A stretch of DNA of 64,000 nt from Streptomyces amritsarensis (lineage in GTDB: Bacteria > Actinomycetota > Actinomycetes > Streptomycetales > Streptomycetaceae), in contig NZ_MQUR01000021.1 in NCBI RefSeq assembly GCF_001953875.1, positions 1 through 64,000 of the forward strand, written 5' to 3'. Below, in pieces: positions 47,172-55,641 of this stretch. Positions within the stretch are counted from its first letter, which is position 1. Every line of letters starts with the position of its first letter. The translations under genes and the position numbers were made by a program. The notes beneath the pieces are model-generated. The model did no database searches, was not told the DNA's origin, and saw nothing but the letters and a program-made list of their open reading frames with translations.

Positions 47172-47832
47172 CCTCGCTCCGCGGCAGGGTGCGCCACCCG
47201 TCGAGGATGGCGTCGATCCGCGGAGCCAGCCGGGCGCGGGCCGCGAAGCGGGGCACGCCCGCCATCAGCAGGGCGTCGTACTCGGTGTCGGTGTGCCGGA
47301 CCGCAGCCCGCACCGCCACCGAGACCGCCGCCTCGTCCAGGGCCCGACCCGCCGCGGTGCGGCCCACCCGGCCGCTGCCGCGCAGCGAGGCGTGGGTGGC
47401 GATCGCCACGGCCCGGTCGGCCGGGCAGCCGGGGAACAGCCGCACGATCTCGGCGGCGAAGGCCGCCGTGAACCGGACGTCCTGCGCAGCACGGCGCAGC
47501 CGGTCGCGTTCCCGGCGGCGCGCCCGCGCCTCGGAGTCGGCGAGACAGGCGCGCTCCGCGTCCGCCAGAGCGGCTTCCTCGACCAGGAGCCCGAGGCGCT
47601 CGTAGCGGCGGCGGCGCCTGTTGAAGCGGACCACGACGGCGGAGAGCGAACTGGCCTCGCGGGAGCGTCGGGTGAGCGCGGCGTCCCCGCGCGGAAGGTA
47701 GACGAGATGCCCCAGATCCGCGCAGTCCAGGCACCGGGGCACACCGGCCTCGCGGACCAGGTGCCGCAGGGGACCCTGCCGGCACTCCGCGCAGTGGATC
47801 TGCTTCGCAGACTCGAACACGACCAGGCTCAT
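47164..47832 (-). CDS. DUF2293 domain protein
   Basis: A 222-residue protein. The N-terminus has two Cys pairs (CAEC and CLDC, about residues 14-38) that may bind zinc; the middle is Arg-rich; the C-terminal region (AAEIVRLFPGCPADRAVAIATHAS ... HTDTEYDALLMAGV split over about 120-205) matches DUF2293. Function unknown. ATG at 47832; TATCAC 6 nt upstream suggests a leaderless mRNA. Confidence 0.8.
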   Translation of the reverse strand: MSLVVFESAKQIHCAECRQGPLRHLVREAGVPRCLDCADLGHLVYLPRGDAALTRRSREASSLSAVVVRFNRRRRRYERLGLLVEEAALADAERACLADSEARARRRERDRLRRAAQDVRFTAAFAAEIVRLFPGCPADRAVAIATHASLRGSGRVGRTAAGRALDEAAVSVAVRAAVRHTDTEYDALLMAGVPRFAARARLAPRIDAILDGWRTLPRSEAS

Positions 47833-47906
47833 ACAGGTGTGATACCGCCCCACGGGCCTCATATCACCTGGTGGTGAAGGGCGGTTGAGGTTTCACCGAC
47901 TCTTTC

Positions 47907-47932
47907 GTGATCGGCCTGATCACTCCTACGGT
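47907..47932 (+). promoter_or_regulatory. Promoter with inverted repeat before the cupin gene
   Basis: An inverted repeat GTGATC-N5-GATCAC (47907-47923) is followed by the likely -10 TACGGT (47927-47932). The repeat sits where a repressor would block RNA polymerase. Confidence 0.5.
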
Positions 47933-47980
47933 GGGCCCTGGTCCGCCGACCGCGGGGGCCGGTCCACGGAGGAGGAGCAC

Positions 47981-48379
47981 ATGGGCGCACGACGGACGAC
48001 GACGGCACGGCCGCCGGTGATCGGCTTCGGCATGAGCACCGGAAGGGCATGCGTCACCACGGTCCCGGCCGGCCACGAGATCGTCATCCCGCCGGGCGGC
48101 TGCACCGGCTGGCACTACCACCGGGTGCGGCTCGAAGCCGTCGTCCTGGCCGGCACCCTGACCCGGATCCTGCACGACCTCACCGTCGAAGTGCACCGGC
48201 CCGGAACCGCGTTCGTGGAACCGGCAGGCATCGGCCACATACACCTGGGCCACAACCTCGGCACCGAGCCGGTCGTGCTCCACGTGACCCCCCGGCTGCC
48301 CGAGGGGACCCCGTTCTCCATACCCACGCCGGCCCCCTCCGGTGCCACACCGGAGGTCTGCCGGCAACACCCCCACTGA
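47981..48379 (+). CDS. Cupin-domain protein
   Basis: A 132-residue single-domain cupin. GCTGWHYHRVRLEAVVLAG matches cupin motif 1 (HxH and E) and HLGHNLGTEPVVLHV includes the later motif 2 His, so a metal can be bound. Substrate is unknown. ATG at 47981 follows GGAGGAGG; a longer frame upstream covers the promoter. Confidence 0.82.
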   Translation: MGARRTTTARPPVIGFGMSTGRACVTTVPAGHEIVIPPGGCTGWHYHRVRLEAVVLAGTLTRILHDLTVEVHRPGTAFVEPAGIGHIHLGHNLGTEPVVLHVTPRLPEGTPFSIPTPAPSGATPEVCRQHPH

Positions 48380-48424
48380 GCCGCCGCCGCGTACGGGCCA
48401 CCGCGTACGGGCCGCCGCGTACGC

Positions 48425-49879
48425 TCACACCAGTCGGCGAATCTCCCCGCGGACCCGGTAGAAACCCCCGGAGGCCGCATGCAGGCCGTCGACCACGTAC
48501 CGGGCGCCGACCTCCCTGATCCCCCGCGGGAACTGCACGTTCCAGGAGGACTCGAAGCCGCTCGACACCACCTGCACCCGCATCCGGCCGCCCTGCTGGA
48601 CGCACTCCACCACCACACCGCCCGCCGGATCCGAGGCCACCGCGGCCATCGAGACCGTCGCCACCGCCGAGGCCGACGCGGCCGGGGTGAACACCGGCAG
48701 CGCAGCCGCCGACTTCACGTCCATCGGCGCGGGCACCGAACCCTGCTGGGCCGCCGCGATGGCCTGCTCGCTCGCGTCCACGCAGACCAGCGAGCCGTCC
48801 GTGGTCACCAGATACAGCCGCCCGTCCAAATACTGCATCGACAGCGCCGACCCGCCACCGGTCCCCAGCTTCCACAGCCGGTTGCCGCCCGCGTCGAAGC
48901 AGTAGACCGAGGAGGAGGAGTCGCCCGCGAAGACGTGGCGGCCGTCCGGCGAGGTCGCGCACGAATACACCGCCGCGTCGCACCGGTAGGTGGCCTCCGT
49001 CGCCCCCGAGGCCTTCGACAGCCGCTGCACGGTGTTGCGGACCGTACCCGCGTACACCGAGTGCTCCTCCTGCCAGCCGAACAGGACACCGCCCGGGGTG
49101 GCGCTGTGCCACAACTGCCCGGTGCCGTCGGCCGCGTAGGCCGTCACGCCGGCGCTGTGCCCGTGGTACACGGCCCGCTCGTCGGCCCGGACCATCCACG
49201 CACCCGTCCCCGAGGACTTCCGCGACCACTGGTGCTCGTCCTCGTGGTCGATGACGGTCAGACCGCCGTTCGCGTCGGAGACGTTCAGCACCCCCTCGTG
49301 GATGTCCAGCCAGTAGATGTCCACGTCCGCCGCGATGGCGTAGGCACCGAAGGGGACCTTCGACGACAGGTCGTACACCGTGCCGTCGTCGCAGCCCGCG
49401 TATATCCAGAAATCGTCCGCCACCAGGCACTTCACCCCGTCCGGCAGCGAATAGCGGGCCAGCACCTCACCCCCGTGGCTCAGCGTGTACACGTCTCCCG
49501 CCTGGTTGCCGACCCAGCAGCGGTCCTCGTCGACGTGGATCCCGAAGGCCGCGGAACCGGTCCGGAAACGCCACAGCACCGGGGCGACGGCACGCGCCGT
49601 CGAAGGAGCCGACGACACCTGGCGGCGCGTCACCGCACGGGCGGCGCGCTGCCCCTGCACGGCCGGGGCATACCCCTTGCGGACCTTCTCGCCGATCTTC
49701 TTGGCGGCGGCCGCCCGGGCCTTGTCGACCGTCGGGAACGAGGAGCTCTGCACCTGGCCCGGCGCGCCGATCCGTCCGTAGCGCACGCAGACGGCCGTGC
49801 CGTCCACGGTCACCTCGTAGAACTTGTGCGCCCCGCCGCCGTCCTGCGACAGCTCCAGATACGTCGTCTCCCGAGCCAT
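48425..49879 (-). CDS. WGR domain plus beta-propeller protein
   Basis: A 484-residue cytoplasmic protein. Residues about 5-75 form a WGR domain (KFYEVTVDGTAVCVRYGRIG), known from PARPs and bacterial regulators as a nucleic-acid-binding fold. After a short linker, residues about 100-480 form a PQQ/WD40-like propeller (VGNQAGDVYTLSHGGEVLAR, YAGCDDGTVYDLS, VFAGDSSSSVYCFDAGGNRL). No signal peptide or catalytic motif is seen. It may read nucleic acid damage or scaffold partners. Divergent from the uridine-kinase-like gene (93 bp). Confidence 0.85.
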   Translation of the reverse strand: MARETTYLELSQDGGGAHKFYEVTVDGTAVCVRYGRIGAPGQVQSSSFPTVDKARAAAAKKIGEKVRKGYAPAVQGQRAARAVTRRQVSSAPSTARAVAPVLWRFRTGSAAFGIHVDEDRCWVGNQAGDVYTLSHGGEVLARYSLPDGVKCLVADDFWIYAGCDDGTVYDLSSKVPFGAYAIAADVDIYWLDIHEGVLNVSDANGGLTVIDHEDEHQWSRKSSGTGAWMVRADERAVYHGHSAGVTAYAADGTGQLWHSATPGGVLFGWQEEHSVYAGTVRNTVQRLSKASGATEATYRCDAAVYSCATSPDGRHVFAGDSSSSVYCFDAGGNRLWKLGTGGGSALSMQYLDGRLYLVTTDGSLVCVDASEQAIAAAQQGSVPAPMDVKSAAALPVFTPAASASAVATVSMAAVASDPAGGVVVECVQQGGRMRVQVVSSGFESSWNVQFPRGIREVGARYVVDGLHAASGGFYRVRGEIRRLV

Positions 49880-49972
49880 GACAGACCCCTCCCCGAAAGC
49901 CGGGCCACCGGCGCCCTTTCCGCGGTGATCCCTCGTGGGGAAAAGCTAGGGCCGAGCACTGACAATGGGCCG

Positions 49973-50620
49973 GTGCAGTGGGAAGCGATCACATGGCAGC
50001 GGATGGCCGAGCGGCTCGCCGGCCGCCTCGACGACCCCGACAACGCCCCCGGTCCCGGCGCCTGGCAGCGCGTGGGCATCGACGGAGCGCCCGCGGCGGA
50101 CACCGCCACCCTCGCCGGACTGCTCGCGGAGGAGCTGCGGCTGCGCGGACGCCCGGTCCTGGTGGTGCCGACGGCCGGCTTCCTGCGGCCCGCCTCCCTC
50201 CGCTTCGAGCACGGCCGCCAGGACGTGGACGCGTACCTGGACGGCTGGTACGACACGGCCGCGCTCTGGCGCGAGGTGTTCGGGCCGACCGATCCCGGCG
50301 GGACGGGGCGGGTGCTGCCGGACCTGTGGGATCCGGTCACCGACCGGGCGACCCGCAGCCCCTACGTCGAACTCCCCGCCGCGGGAGTGCTGCTGGTGCA
50401 CGGGCCGCTGCTGCTGGGGCGGTGGTTCCCCTTCGACCTGAGCGTCCACGTGAGGCTGTCGGCGGGGGCGCTCGCGCGGCGGACCGAGGAGTCCGAGCGG
50501 TGGACGGGAGCGGCGTTCGCCCGGTACGAGGCCGAGGCGGATCCGGCTTCCACCGCCGATGTCGTGGTGCGGGCCGACGACCCCAGGCACCCCGCCTGGA
50601 CGGGGTTCCGCAAGCGGTGA
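49973..50620 (+). CDS. Uridine kinase-like P-loop protein (Walker A degenerate)
   Basis: A 215-residue protein of the kind annotated as uridine kinase in Streptomyces. RVGIDGAPAADTATLAGLLA stands where the P-loop GxxxxGKST should be, and the Lys is missing, so nucleotide phosphorylation is doubtful. VLVVPTAGFLRPASLRFEHG and DAYLDGWYDTAALWREVFGP follow the family layout. GTG at 49973 begins MQWEAITWQRM; GACAAT ends 6 nt upstream and is a possible leaderless -10. Confidence 0.75.
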   Translation: MQWEAITWQRMAERLAGRLDDPDNAPGPGAWQRVGIDGAPAADTATLAGLLAEELRLRGRPVLVVPTAGFLRPASLRFEHGRQDVDAYLDGWYDTAALWREVFGPTDPGGTGRVLPDLWDPVTDRATRSPYVELPAAGVLLVHGPLLLGRWFPFDLSVHVRLSAGALARRTEESERWTGAAFARYEAEADPASTADVVVRADDPRHPAWTGFRKR

Positions 50621-50687
50621 CGCCGGGTGCGGGTGCGGGTGCCGCTGCGCCGAGCCTCCTCCCCGCCCCGCCCTCCCTCCATTCCCC

Positions 50688-50865
50688 GGGCGCTGCCCGG
50701 ACCCGCGCCTCAATCGCCGGCGGGGCTGGGGTGGGCGCTGCCCGGACCCGCGCCTTGATCGCCGGCGGGGCTGGGGTGCGTTGTCCGGACTCGCGCCTCG
50801 ACCGCCGGCGGGGGTGGGGTGGGTGCTGTCCGGACTCGCGCCCCGATGGCCGGCGGGGGTGGAGT
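50688..50865. repeat. Four tandem copies of a 43-45-bp Streptomyces-type repeat
   Basis: Copies at 50688-50732, 50733-50777, 50778-50820 and 50821-50865 share the core CGCCTCAATCGCCGGCGGGG with few changes. The same type of sequence is dispersed between genes in many Streptomyces genomes. It lies between the convergent uridine-kinase-like and PfkB genes and may act in termination or as a REP-like element. Confidence 0.85.
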
Positions 50866-50885
50866 GCGTTCGGGCATCGGCCCGG

Positions 50886-51830
50886 TCAGGGGCAGGCGGC
50901 GCCGGGTGGGCCCTCGGGACGTGCCCAGGGGCGGCCGCCCGGACGGGTTATGGCTTGGGCTGCTGCGCGGCAGCCCGCGCGAGCCGCATCCGGCGGGTCC
51001 GCGCCGTCCAGGCGGGCCGCGAGGAAGGCGCCCGTGAAGGCGTCGCCGGCTCCCGTGGAGTCCACCACCGCCTCGGCCGGATCCGCGGCCGCCACCTCGG
51101 CGGTGATCCGGCCCCGCTCGGCCACCAGCGCCCCCGCCGGGCCCAGCGTCACCACCACCAGCGGCACCCGCCGGCTCAGCGCCGCCGCCGCACGGGCCGC
51201 GCCGGCCCCTTCCGGCAGCCCGGCCAGCAGCCGGGCCTCGTCCTCGTTCGGCAGCAGCACCCCCGCGCCCGCCACGGCGTCCAGGAAGCGCTGCGGGCCC
51301 AGCGCCGCCAGGAACCCCGCCGACGCGGGGTCCACGCTCACCGGCACCCCCCGGCTCCGCGCCGCCCGCAGCGCGACCACGGCCAGCTCCCGGCTGCTGG
51401 CGGCGAAGAACAGATAGCCCGACAGGTGGAGGTGCGCCGCCCCGTCCAGCAGGGACGGGGCCCAGTCGGCCGGGCACAGCCGCAGCGAGGCCCCGCTGTC
51501 GGTGAGGAAGGTCCGCTCCGCGTCCGTGCCGACCAGGGCCACCACCGTTCCGGTCGGCTCCTCCGCGTCGACCACCAGCCGGGGCCGCACTCCCGCGTCC
51601 ACCAGGGCCCGCTCGTGCCACCGCGCGGACTCCGCGCCCACCCGCGCGAGGAGGCGTACCTCCGCGCTGCCCGTACGGGCGGCCCAGCACGCCGCGTTGG
51701 CCCCCGCCCCGCCCGGCAGGGTCCGGATGCGGGCCGCGGTGTCGGTGGCCGGAGCCAGCGGCCGCGGATGTATGGCCACGACATCCGTCACCACGTCCCC
51801 GACCACGAGCAGCGCCCCCGCAGCCGTCAT
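50886..51830 (-). CDS. PfkB-family carbohydrate kinase, probable pseudouridine kinase
   Basis: A 314-residue ribokinase-fold kinase. LPGGAGANAACWAARTG is the PfkB signature 1 with the glycine switch, and the C-terminal VVDSTGAGDAFTGAFLAARL is signature 2 with the catalytic Asp. It overlaps the pseudouridine-5'-phosphate glycosidase gene by 4 bp, so it most likely phosphorylates pseudouridine to the monophosphate that PsuG cleaves. Substrate is inferred from context. ATG at 51830 (MTAAGALLVVGD). Confidence 0.82.
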   Translation of the reverse strand: MTAAGALLVVGDVVTDVVAIHPRPLAPATDTAARIRTLPGGAGANAACWAARTGSAEVRLLARVGAESARWHERALVDAGVRPRLVVDAEEPTGTVVALVGTDAERTFLTDSGASLRLCPADWAPSLLDGAAHLHLSGYLFFAASSRELAVVALRAARSRGVPVSVDPASAGFLAALGPQRFLDAVAGAGVLLPNEDEARLLAGLPEGAGAARAAAALSRRVPLVVVTLGPAGALVAERGRITAEVAAADPAEAVVDSTGAGDAFTGAFLAARLDGADPPDAARAGCRAAAQAITRPGGRPWARPEGPPGAACP

Positions 51831-52771
51831 GCCCGCGCCGCCCAGGCCCCGGCGATCCGGGCACCGAGCCGTACGTTGCCGCGTACCGCAGCAAGGTTCG
51901 CCTCCAGCGAGGCCCCGGCCGTCGCCCGTACCAGGAACCCCAGCAGGAACGGCGTCACCGCCTGCCCCGTGATCCCCTGCTCCCGGCAGACGGCGAGCGC
52001 CTCGGCCAGGACCCGGTCGTGCAGCTGCGGATCCAGCTGGTCCGAGGCCGCCACCGGATTGGCCACCAGCAGCGCGGACTCCGGCCCGCCCAGCGCGTCC
52101 TGGGCGGCCATCACCGCCGCGACCTCCTCGGGCCGGTGCACGGTCCAGTCCACCGGCTCGCCGGAATCGGCCAGGTAGAAGCCGGGGAACCGGTCCGTGC
52201 CGTACCCGAGCACCCCCACCCCCAGCGTCTCCAGCCGCTGGAGCGTGGCCGGCACGTCCAGGATCGACTTCACACCCGCGCACACCACCGTGATCCGGGT
52301 CCGGGCCAGCAGGGAGAGGTCCGCCGACTCGTCCTGCGTCTGCGCCCATTCGCGGTGCACGCCGCCCAGCCCGCCCGTCGCGAAGACGCGCAGGCCCGCC
52401 CGGGCCGCGAGGAAGGCCGTCGCGGACACCGTCGTCGCGCCGGTCGCACCCGTCGCCAGCGCGGGCGCCAGATCCCGGTGCCCGAGCTTGCGGACGCCGT
52501 CGCCGGTCGCGATCCGCTCCAGCTGGGTCTTGTCCAGGCCCGCCCGGGCCACGCCGTCGACGATCGCGACCGTCGCCGGGACCGCACCCTCCGCGCGGAC
52601 CAGGTCCTCCAGTTCGAGACCCACTTCCAGGTTGCGGGGGCGGGGCAGGCCGTGCGCGATGATCGTCGACTCCAGGGCCACCACGGGCCTGCCCTGGGCG
52701 AGTGCCTCGCGCACCTCGTCCGACAGGACCGGTCCACCGGACGGGGATGCAGTTGCTCTGTGCTGTGACAT
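51827..52771 (-). CDS. psuG: Pseudouridine-5'-phosphate glycosidase
   Basis: A 314-residue enzyme that splits pseudouridine 5'-phosphate into uracil and ribose 5-phosphate. PVVALESTIIAHGLPRPRN is the family signature start, VDGVARAGL with the following Lys (LDKTQLERI) holds the catalytic Lys, and TGGLGGVHRE lies in the binding region. The start is ATG at 52771 (MSQHRATASP) with GGGGAC upstream; an ATG 4 codons earlier is equally possible. Together with the PfkB kinase it forms a pseudouridine catabolic operon. Confidence 0.9.
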   Translation of the reverse strand: MSQHRATASPSGGPVLSDEVREALAQGRPVVALESTIIAHGLPRPRNLEVGLELEDLVRAEGAVPATVAIVDGVARAGLDKTQLERIATGDGVRKLGHRDLAPALATGATGATTVSATAFLAARAGLRVFATGGLGGVHREWAQTQDESADLSLLARTRITVVCAGVKSILDVPATLQRLETLGVGVLGYGTDRFPGFYLADSGEPVDWTVHRPEEVAAVMAAQDALGGPESALLVANPVAASDQLDPQLHDRVLAEALAVCREQGITGQAVTPFLLGFLVRATAGASLEANLAAVRGNVRLGARIAGAWAARA

Positions 52772-52841
52772 GTCCCCATCCATGGCACGGGACCGGCGCC
52801 CCCAAACGCACTCCCGCCCCACCCGTCCCAAGCTGTCCGAG

Positions 52842-52847
52842 TAGCGT
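52842..52847 (+). promoter_or_regulatory. -10 element of the methyltransferase-cupin gene
   Basis: TAGCGT ends 6 nt before the ATG at 52854, suggesting a leaderless message. No convincing -35. Confidence 0.4.
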
Positions 52848-52853
52848 TCCCCC

Positions 52854-54131
52854 ATGGACACGCGCGGCTTCTACGACGGGCTCGCCGACCGCTACGACCT
52901 CATCTACGCGGACTGGGACGCCTCCGTCACCCGGCAGGGCCGGGCTCTCGACGCGCTGCTCACCGCGGCGCTGGGCCCCGGACCGCACACCGTCCTCGAC
53001 AACGCCTGCGGCATCGGCACCCAGTCCCTGGGCCTGTCCGCACTGGGTCACAAGGTCACCGGCACCGACCTCAGCCCCCTCTCCGCGGCCCGCGCCGCGA
53101 GGGAGGCCGCCCGCCGGGGCCTCGCCCTGCCCGTCGCCGCCGCCGACATGCGGGCCCTGCCCTTCGCGGACGCCTCCTTCGACGCCGTGGTCTGCGCCGA
53201 CAACGCGCTGCCCCACCTGCTGACCGCACGGGACGTGTGCGCCGCGCTGGCCGAAACCCTGCGGGTCCTGCGCCCCGGCGGACTCCTGCTGCTGTCCACC
53301 CGCCCGTACGGGGACCTGCTGCGGGCCCGGCCGCAGAGCGAGGCCCCGCACGTCCGGACGGACCCCGACGGGCGGCGCACCATCACCTTCCAGCTGTGGC
53401 ACTGGCACGCCGACGGGGAGCGCTACGACCTGGAGCTCTTCCAGCTCCTGCCGGCCGGCGACACCTGGACGCCCCGGACCTCGCGCGCCACGTACTGGGC
53501 GCTCACGCAGGAGCGGACCGCGGAGTTCGCCCGGGAGGCGGGCCTGCGCGACACCGTGTGGCACGCACCGGCGGACACCGGCTTCCACCAGCCGGTTCTC
53601 ACCGCCCGGCGCCCCGGCCCGACTGGACAGGATGACGCGTGGGCCGGTCCGTTGCTGGACGCTGTGGCCACCGCGCCGCGCGGGCGGGCCGCACTAGGCT
53701 GGCGCGCCATGAGCACCAGCGATCACTCCGCGGCACCCGCATCCGCACCCGCACCCGCCCCCGCCCCCGCCCCCGCCCCCGCCCCCGCCCCCGCCTCCTT
53801 CGCCGTCGACGTGGCGGACGTGGAGCTGGAGCCCGAGGACCTCGACCCCGCGCAGATCGTCTCCGGCGACCCGGTCGTCACGGGCAAGGTCCTGTGGGAG
53901 TCGGCCGACGGCAAGCAGGTGCGCGGGATCTGGCAGATCACCCCGGGTGTGGTCACCGACGTCGAGGCGAACGAGTTGTTCGTGGTGGTCGCCGGACGCG
54001 CCACCGTCGAGGTCGAGGGCGGCGGGACCCTGGAGGTCGGCCCCGGCTCGGCCTGCGTCCTGCGGGAGGGCGACAAGACGGTCTGGACCGTCCACGAGAC
54101 GCTCCGCAAGGCCTACCACATCAGCTACTGA
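52854..54131 (+). CDS. SAM-dependent methyltransferase reading in frame into a cupin
   Basis: A single open frame of 425 codons. Residues about 1-255 are a class I methyltransferase (FYDGLADRYDLIYADWD start, VLDNACGIGTQSLGL motif I, LRPGGLLLLSTRPYG). About 30 residues of intergenic-looking sequence follow, with no stop codon, and then MSTSDHS at 53709 begins a cupin (residues about 286-425). Between them lies a perfect -10 (TAGGCT, 53695-53700). The usual arrangement in Streptomyces, as far as I know, is two separate genes. Either a true fusion or loss of the methyltransferase stop codon is possible; the cupin probably also has its own start. Confidence 0.7.
   Translation: MDTRGFYDGLADRYDLIYADWDASVTRQGRALDALLTAALGPGPHTVLDNACGIGTQSLGLSALGHKVTGTDLSPLSAARAAREAARRGLALPVAAADMRALPFADASFDAVVCADNALPHLLTARDVCAALAETLRVLRPGGLLLLSTRPYGDLLRARPQSEAPHVRTDPDGRRTITFQLWHWHADGERYDLELFQLLPAGDTWTPRTSRATYWALTQERTAEFAREAGLRDTVWHAPADTGFHQPVLTARRPGPTGQDDAWAGPLLDAVATAPRGRAALGWRAMSTSDHSAAPASAPAPAPAPAPAPAPAPASFAVDVADVELEPEDLDPAQIVSGDPVVTGKVLWESADGKQVRGIWQITPGVVTDVEANELFVVVAGRATVEVEGGGTLEVGPGSACVLREGDKTVWTVHETLRKAYHISY
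53695..53700 (+). promoter_or_regulatory. -10 element of the internal cupin start
   Basis: TAGGCT ends 8 nt before the ATG at 53709, inside the long methyltransferase-cupin frame; no clear -35. It suggests independent, nearly leaderless expression of the cupin. Confidence 0.45.
53709..54131 (+). CDS. Cupin (DUF861-like) protein, internal start
   Basis: A 140-residue cupin, same frame as the methyltransferase. After MSTSDHSAAPASAP comes an AP dipeptide repeat encoded by a hexanucleotide GCCCCC tract, then the DUF861-like cupin domain (GDPVVTGKVLWESADGKQVR, NELFVVVAGRATVEVEGGG, CVLREGDKTVWTVHETLRKA). Such cupins bind metals or small ligands; function unknown. Its stop overlaps the convergent MFS gene by 11 bp. 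It may be expressed from its own promoter instead of as a fusion domain. Confidence 0.6.
   Translation: MSTSDHSAAPASAPAPAPAPAPAPAPAPASFAVDVADVELEPEDLDPAQIVSGDPVVTGKVLWESADGKQVRGIWQITPGVVTDVEANELFVVVAGRATVEVEGGGTLEVGPGSACVLREGDKTVWTVHETLRKAYHISY
53738..53798. repeat. Hexanucleotide repeat (GCACCC/GCCCCC) encoding Ala-Pro
   Basis: About nine 6-bp units encode the AP linker of the cupin. Slippage by whole units keeps the frame; shorter slips would disrupt it. Confidence 0.75.
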
Positions 54132-55416
54132 CCCCCTTGGGCTCCGCGGGGTGGCGGCGCGCGGTGAACAGGGCGAGCGCCGCCATCGGCAGCAGCAGCG
54201 AGGCCCCGACGGCATTGAGCCAGCCGTAGCCCGCCTGGGACATGACGACGCCGGCGGCGGCCCCGCCCACGCCGGCGGCCGTGTTCATCGTGAGGTCGCT
54301 CAGGCCCTGCACGGCGGCCCGCGCGGCCTGCGGCACCGAGTCGGTCAGCAGGGCCGACCCGGACACCATCCCGGCGGACCAGCCGAGGCCGAGCAGGAAG
54401 AGCCCCAGGGCGCTTTGGCCGTGGCTGGGCCCGGCCGTCCCGGCGAGCAGCGCGGCGACCGACAGCAGTCCCGCGGCGAGGCCGATCACGGTGAGCCGTC
54501 CCAGACGGTCCGCGAGCCACCCCATGAGCGGGGAGAAGGCGAACATCCCGGCGATGTGACCGCTGATCACCAGCCCGACGAGTTCCAGCCCGGCGCCGTG
54601 GTGGCCCAGGTCCACCGGGGTCATGACCATGATCGAGACCATGGTGGTGTGGGACACGGCGACGGTCAGCAGGGCGAGGCGGGCCCGCGGCGAGGACTTC
54701 ACGGCGGCGATTCCGGCACGGATCGAGCGGCCCTCGCGGGCCTGCTCCTCGGGTGCGGCGAGGGCCCGGGCCGTCAGCAGCGGGTCCGGGCGCAGGAGTA
54801 CGGCGATCAGCGCGCCGGTCAGTACGAAGACGACGGCGGCCCACACGAAGGGGCCGGCCGTCTCGGGTATGGAGGTCCCGGCGAAGCTGCGGCTCGCCGG
54901 GGCGGACAGGTTGGGGCCGAGGACCGCGCCGAGGGTGGACGCCCAGACGACGACCGAGATGGCCCGGGCCCGGCGGTCGGGGGCGGCGAGGTCCGCGGCG
55001 GCGAAGCGGGCCTGGAGGTTGGCGGAGGAGGCGGCGCCGAAGGCGGCCATGCCGAGCAGCAGCAGCGGGAAGTTCTTGATCGTGGCCGCGAGCACGACGA
55101 GGCCCGCCCCGACGGCGCCGATCCCGTACGCCAGGACCAGCCCGGGGCGCCGGCCGCGCGCCGTCATCAGGGCGGCGAGCGGCAGCGAGACCAGGGCGGT
55201 GCCGATCACCGAGGCGGTCGAGGCGAAGCCGGACAGCGCCTCGGTGCCGCTGACCTCGGTGGCGAGGACGGGCGCCAGGGCGATGCTGATGGGCACGCCG
55301 AGGCCGCCGAGGACCTGGCCGGCCATCAGCACCCGGGTGGTGCGCTTCTGGAGCCGCGCGAGGTCCGGGAGGTCGAGCGGCGGGGCGGGCCGGTCCGTGC
55401 CGGGCGAGGCGGTCAC
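54121..55416 (-). CDS. MFS transporter
   Basis: A 431-residue major facilitator protein with about 12 transmembrane helices. The loop between TM2 and TM3 is seen as ALMTARGRRPG and the TM8-9 loop as GWLADRLGRLTVIG. Similar proteins export drugs or sugars; the substrate is unknown. GTG at 55416 (MTASPGTDRP) fits homologue N-termini better than the longer frame up to 55512, but no Shine-Dalgarno decides it. Confidence 0.82.
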   Translation of the reverse strand: MTASPGTDRPAPPLDLPDLARLQKRTTRVLMAGQVLGGLGVPISIALAPVLATEVSGTEALSGFASTASVIGTALVSLPLAALMTARGRRPGLVLAYGIGAVGAGLVVLAATIKNFPLLLLGMAAFGAASSANLQARFAAADLAAPDRRARAISVVVWASTLGAVLGPNLSAPASRSFAGTSIPETAGPFVWAAVVFVLTGALIAVLLRPDPLLTARALAAPEEQAREGRSIRAGIAAVKSSPRARLALLTVAVSHTTMVSIMVMTPVDLGHHGAGLELVGLVISGHIAGMFAFSPLMGWLADRLGRLTVIGLAAGLLSVAALLAGTAGPSHGQSALGLFLLGLGWSAGMVSGSALLTDSVPQAARAAVQGLSDLTMNTAAGVGGAAAGVVMSQAGYGWLNAVGASLLLPMAALALFTARRHPAEPKGVSS

Positions 55417-55641
55417 GCCGTACACCGCCCTCGCGGGTGCGCGGCGCGGGGTGCGGGGGACGTGGCGGAGCCGGGTGCGGCGGCAGCAGTAGTCACCGGC
55501 GCAGTGTGCCACCCCTTACCGTCCGGCGGAACCGGGTCGGCGCAGCAGGCCGGGGCCGCAGGTCACGGGTGTCACAGCCGGCCGGCCCCACCCGTCTTCC
55601 GTGCCGGGTGGCGGGGGCCGCCCGTACGGGCCGCAGGGAGC

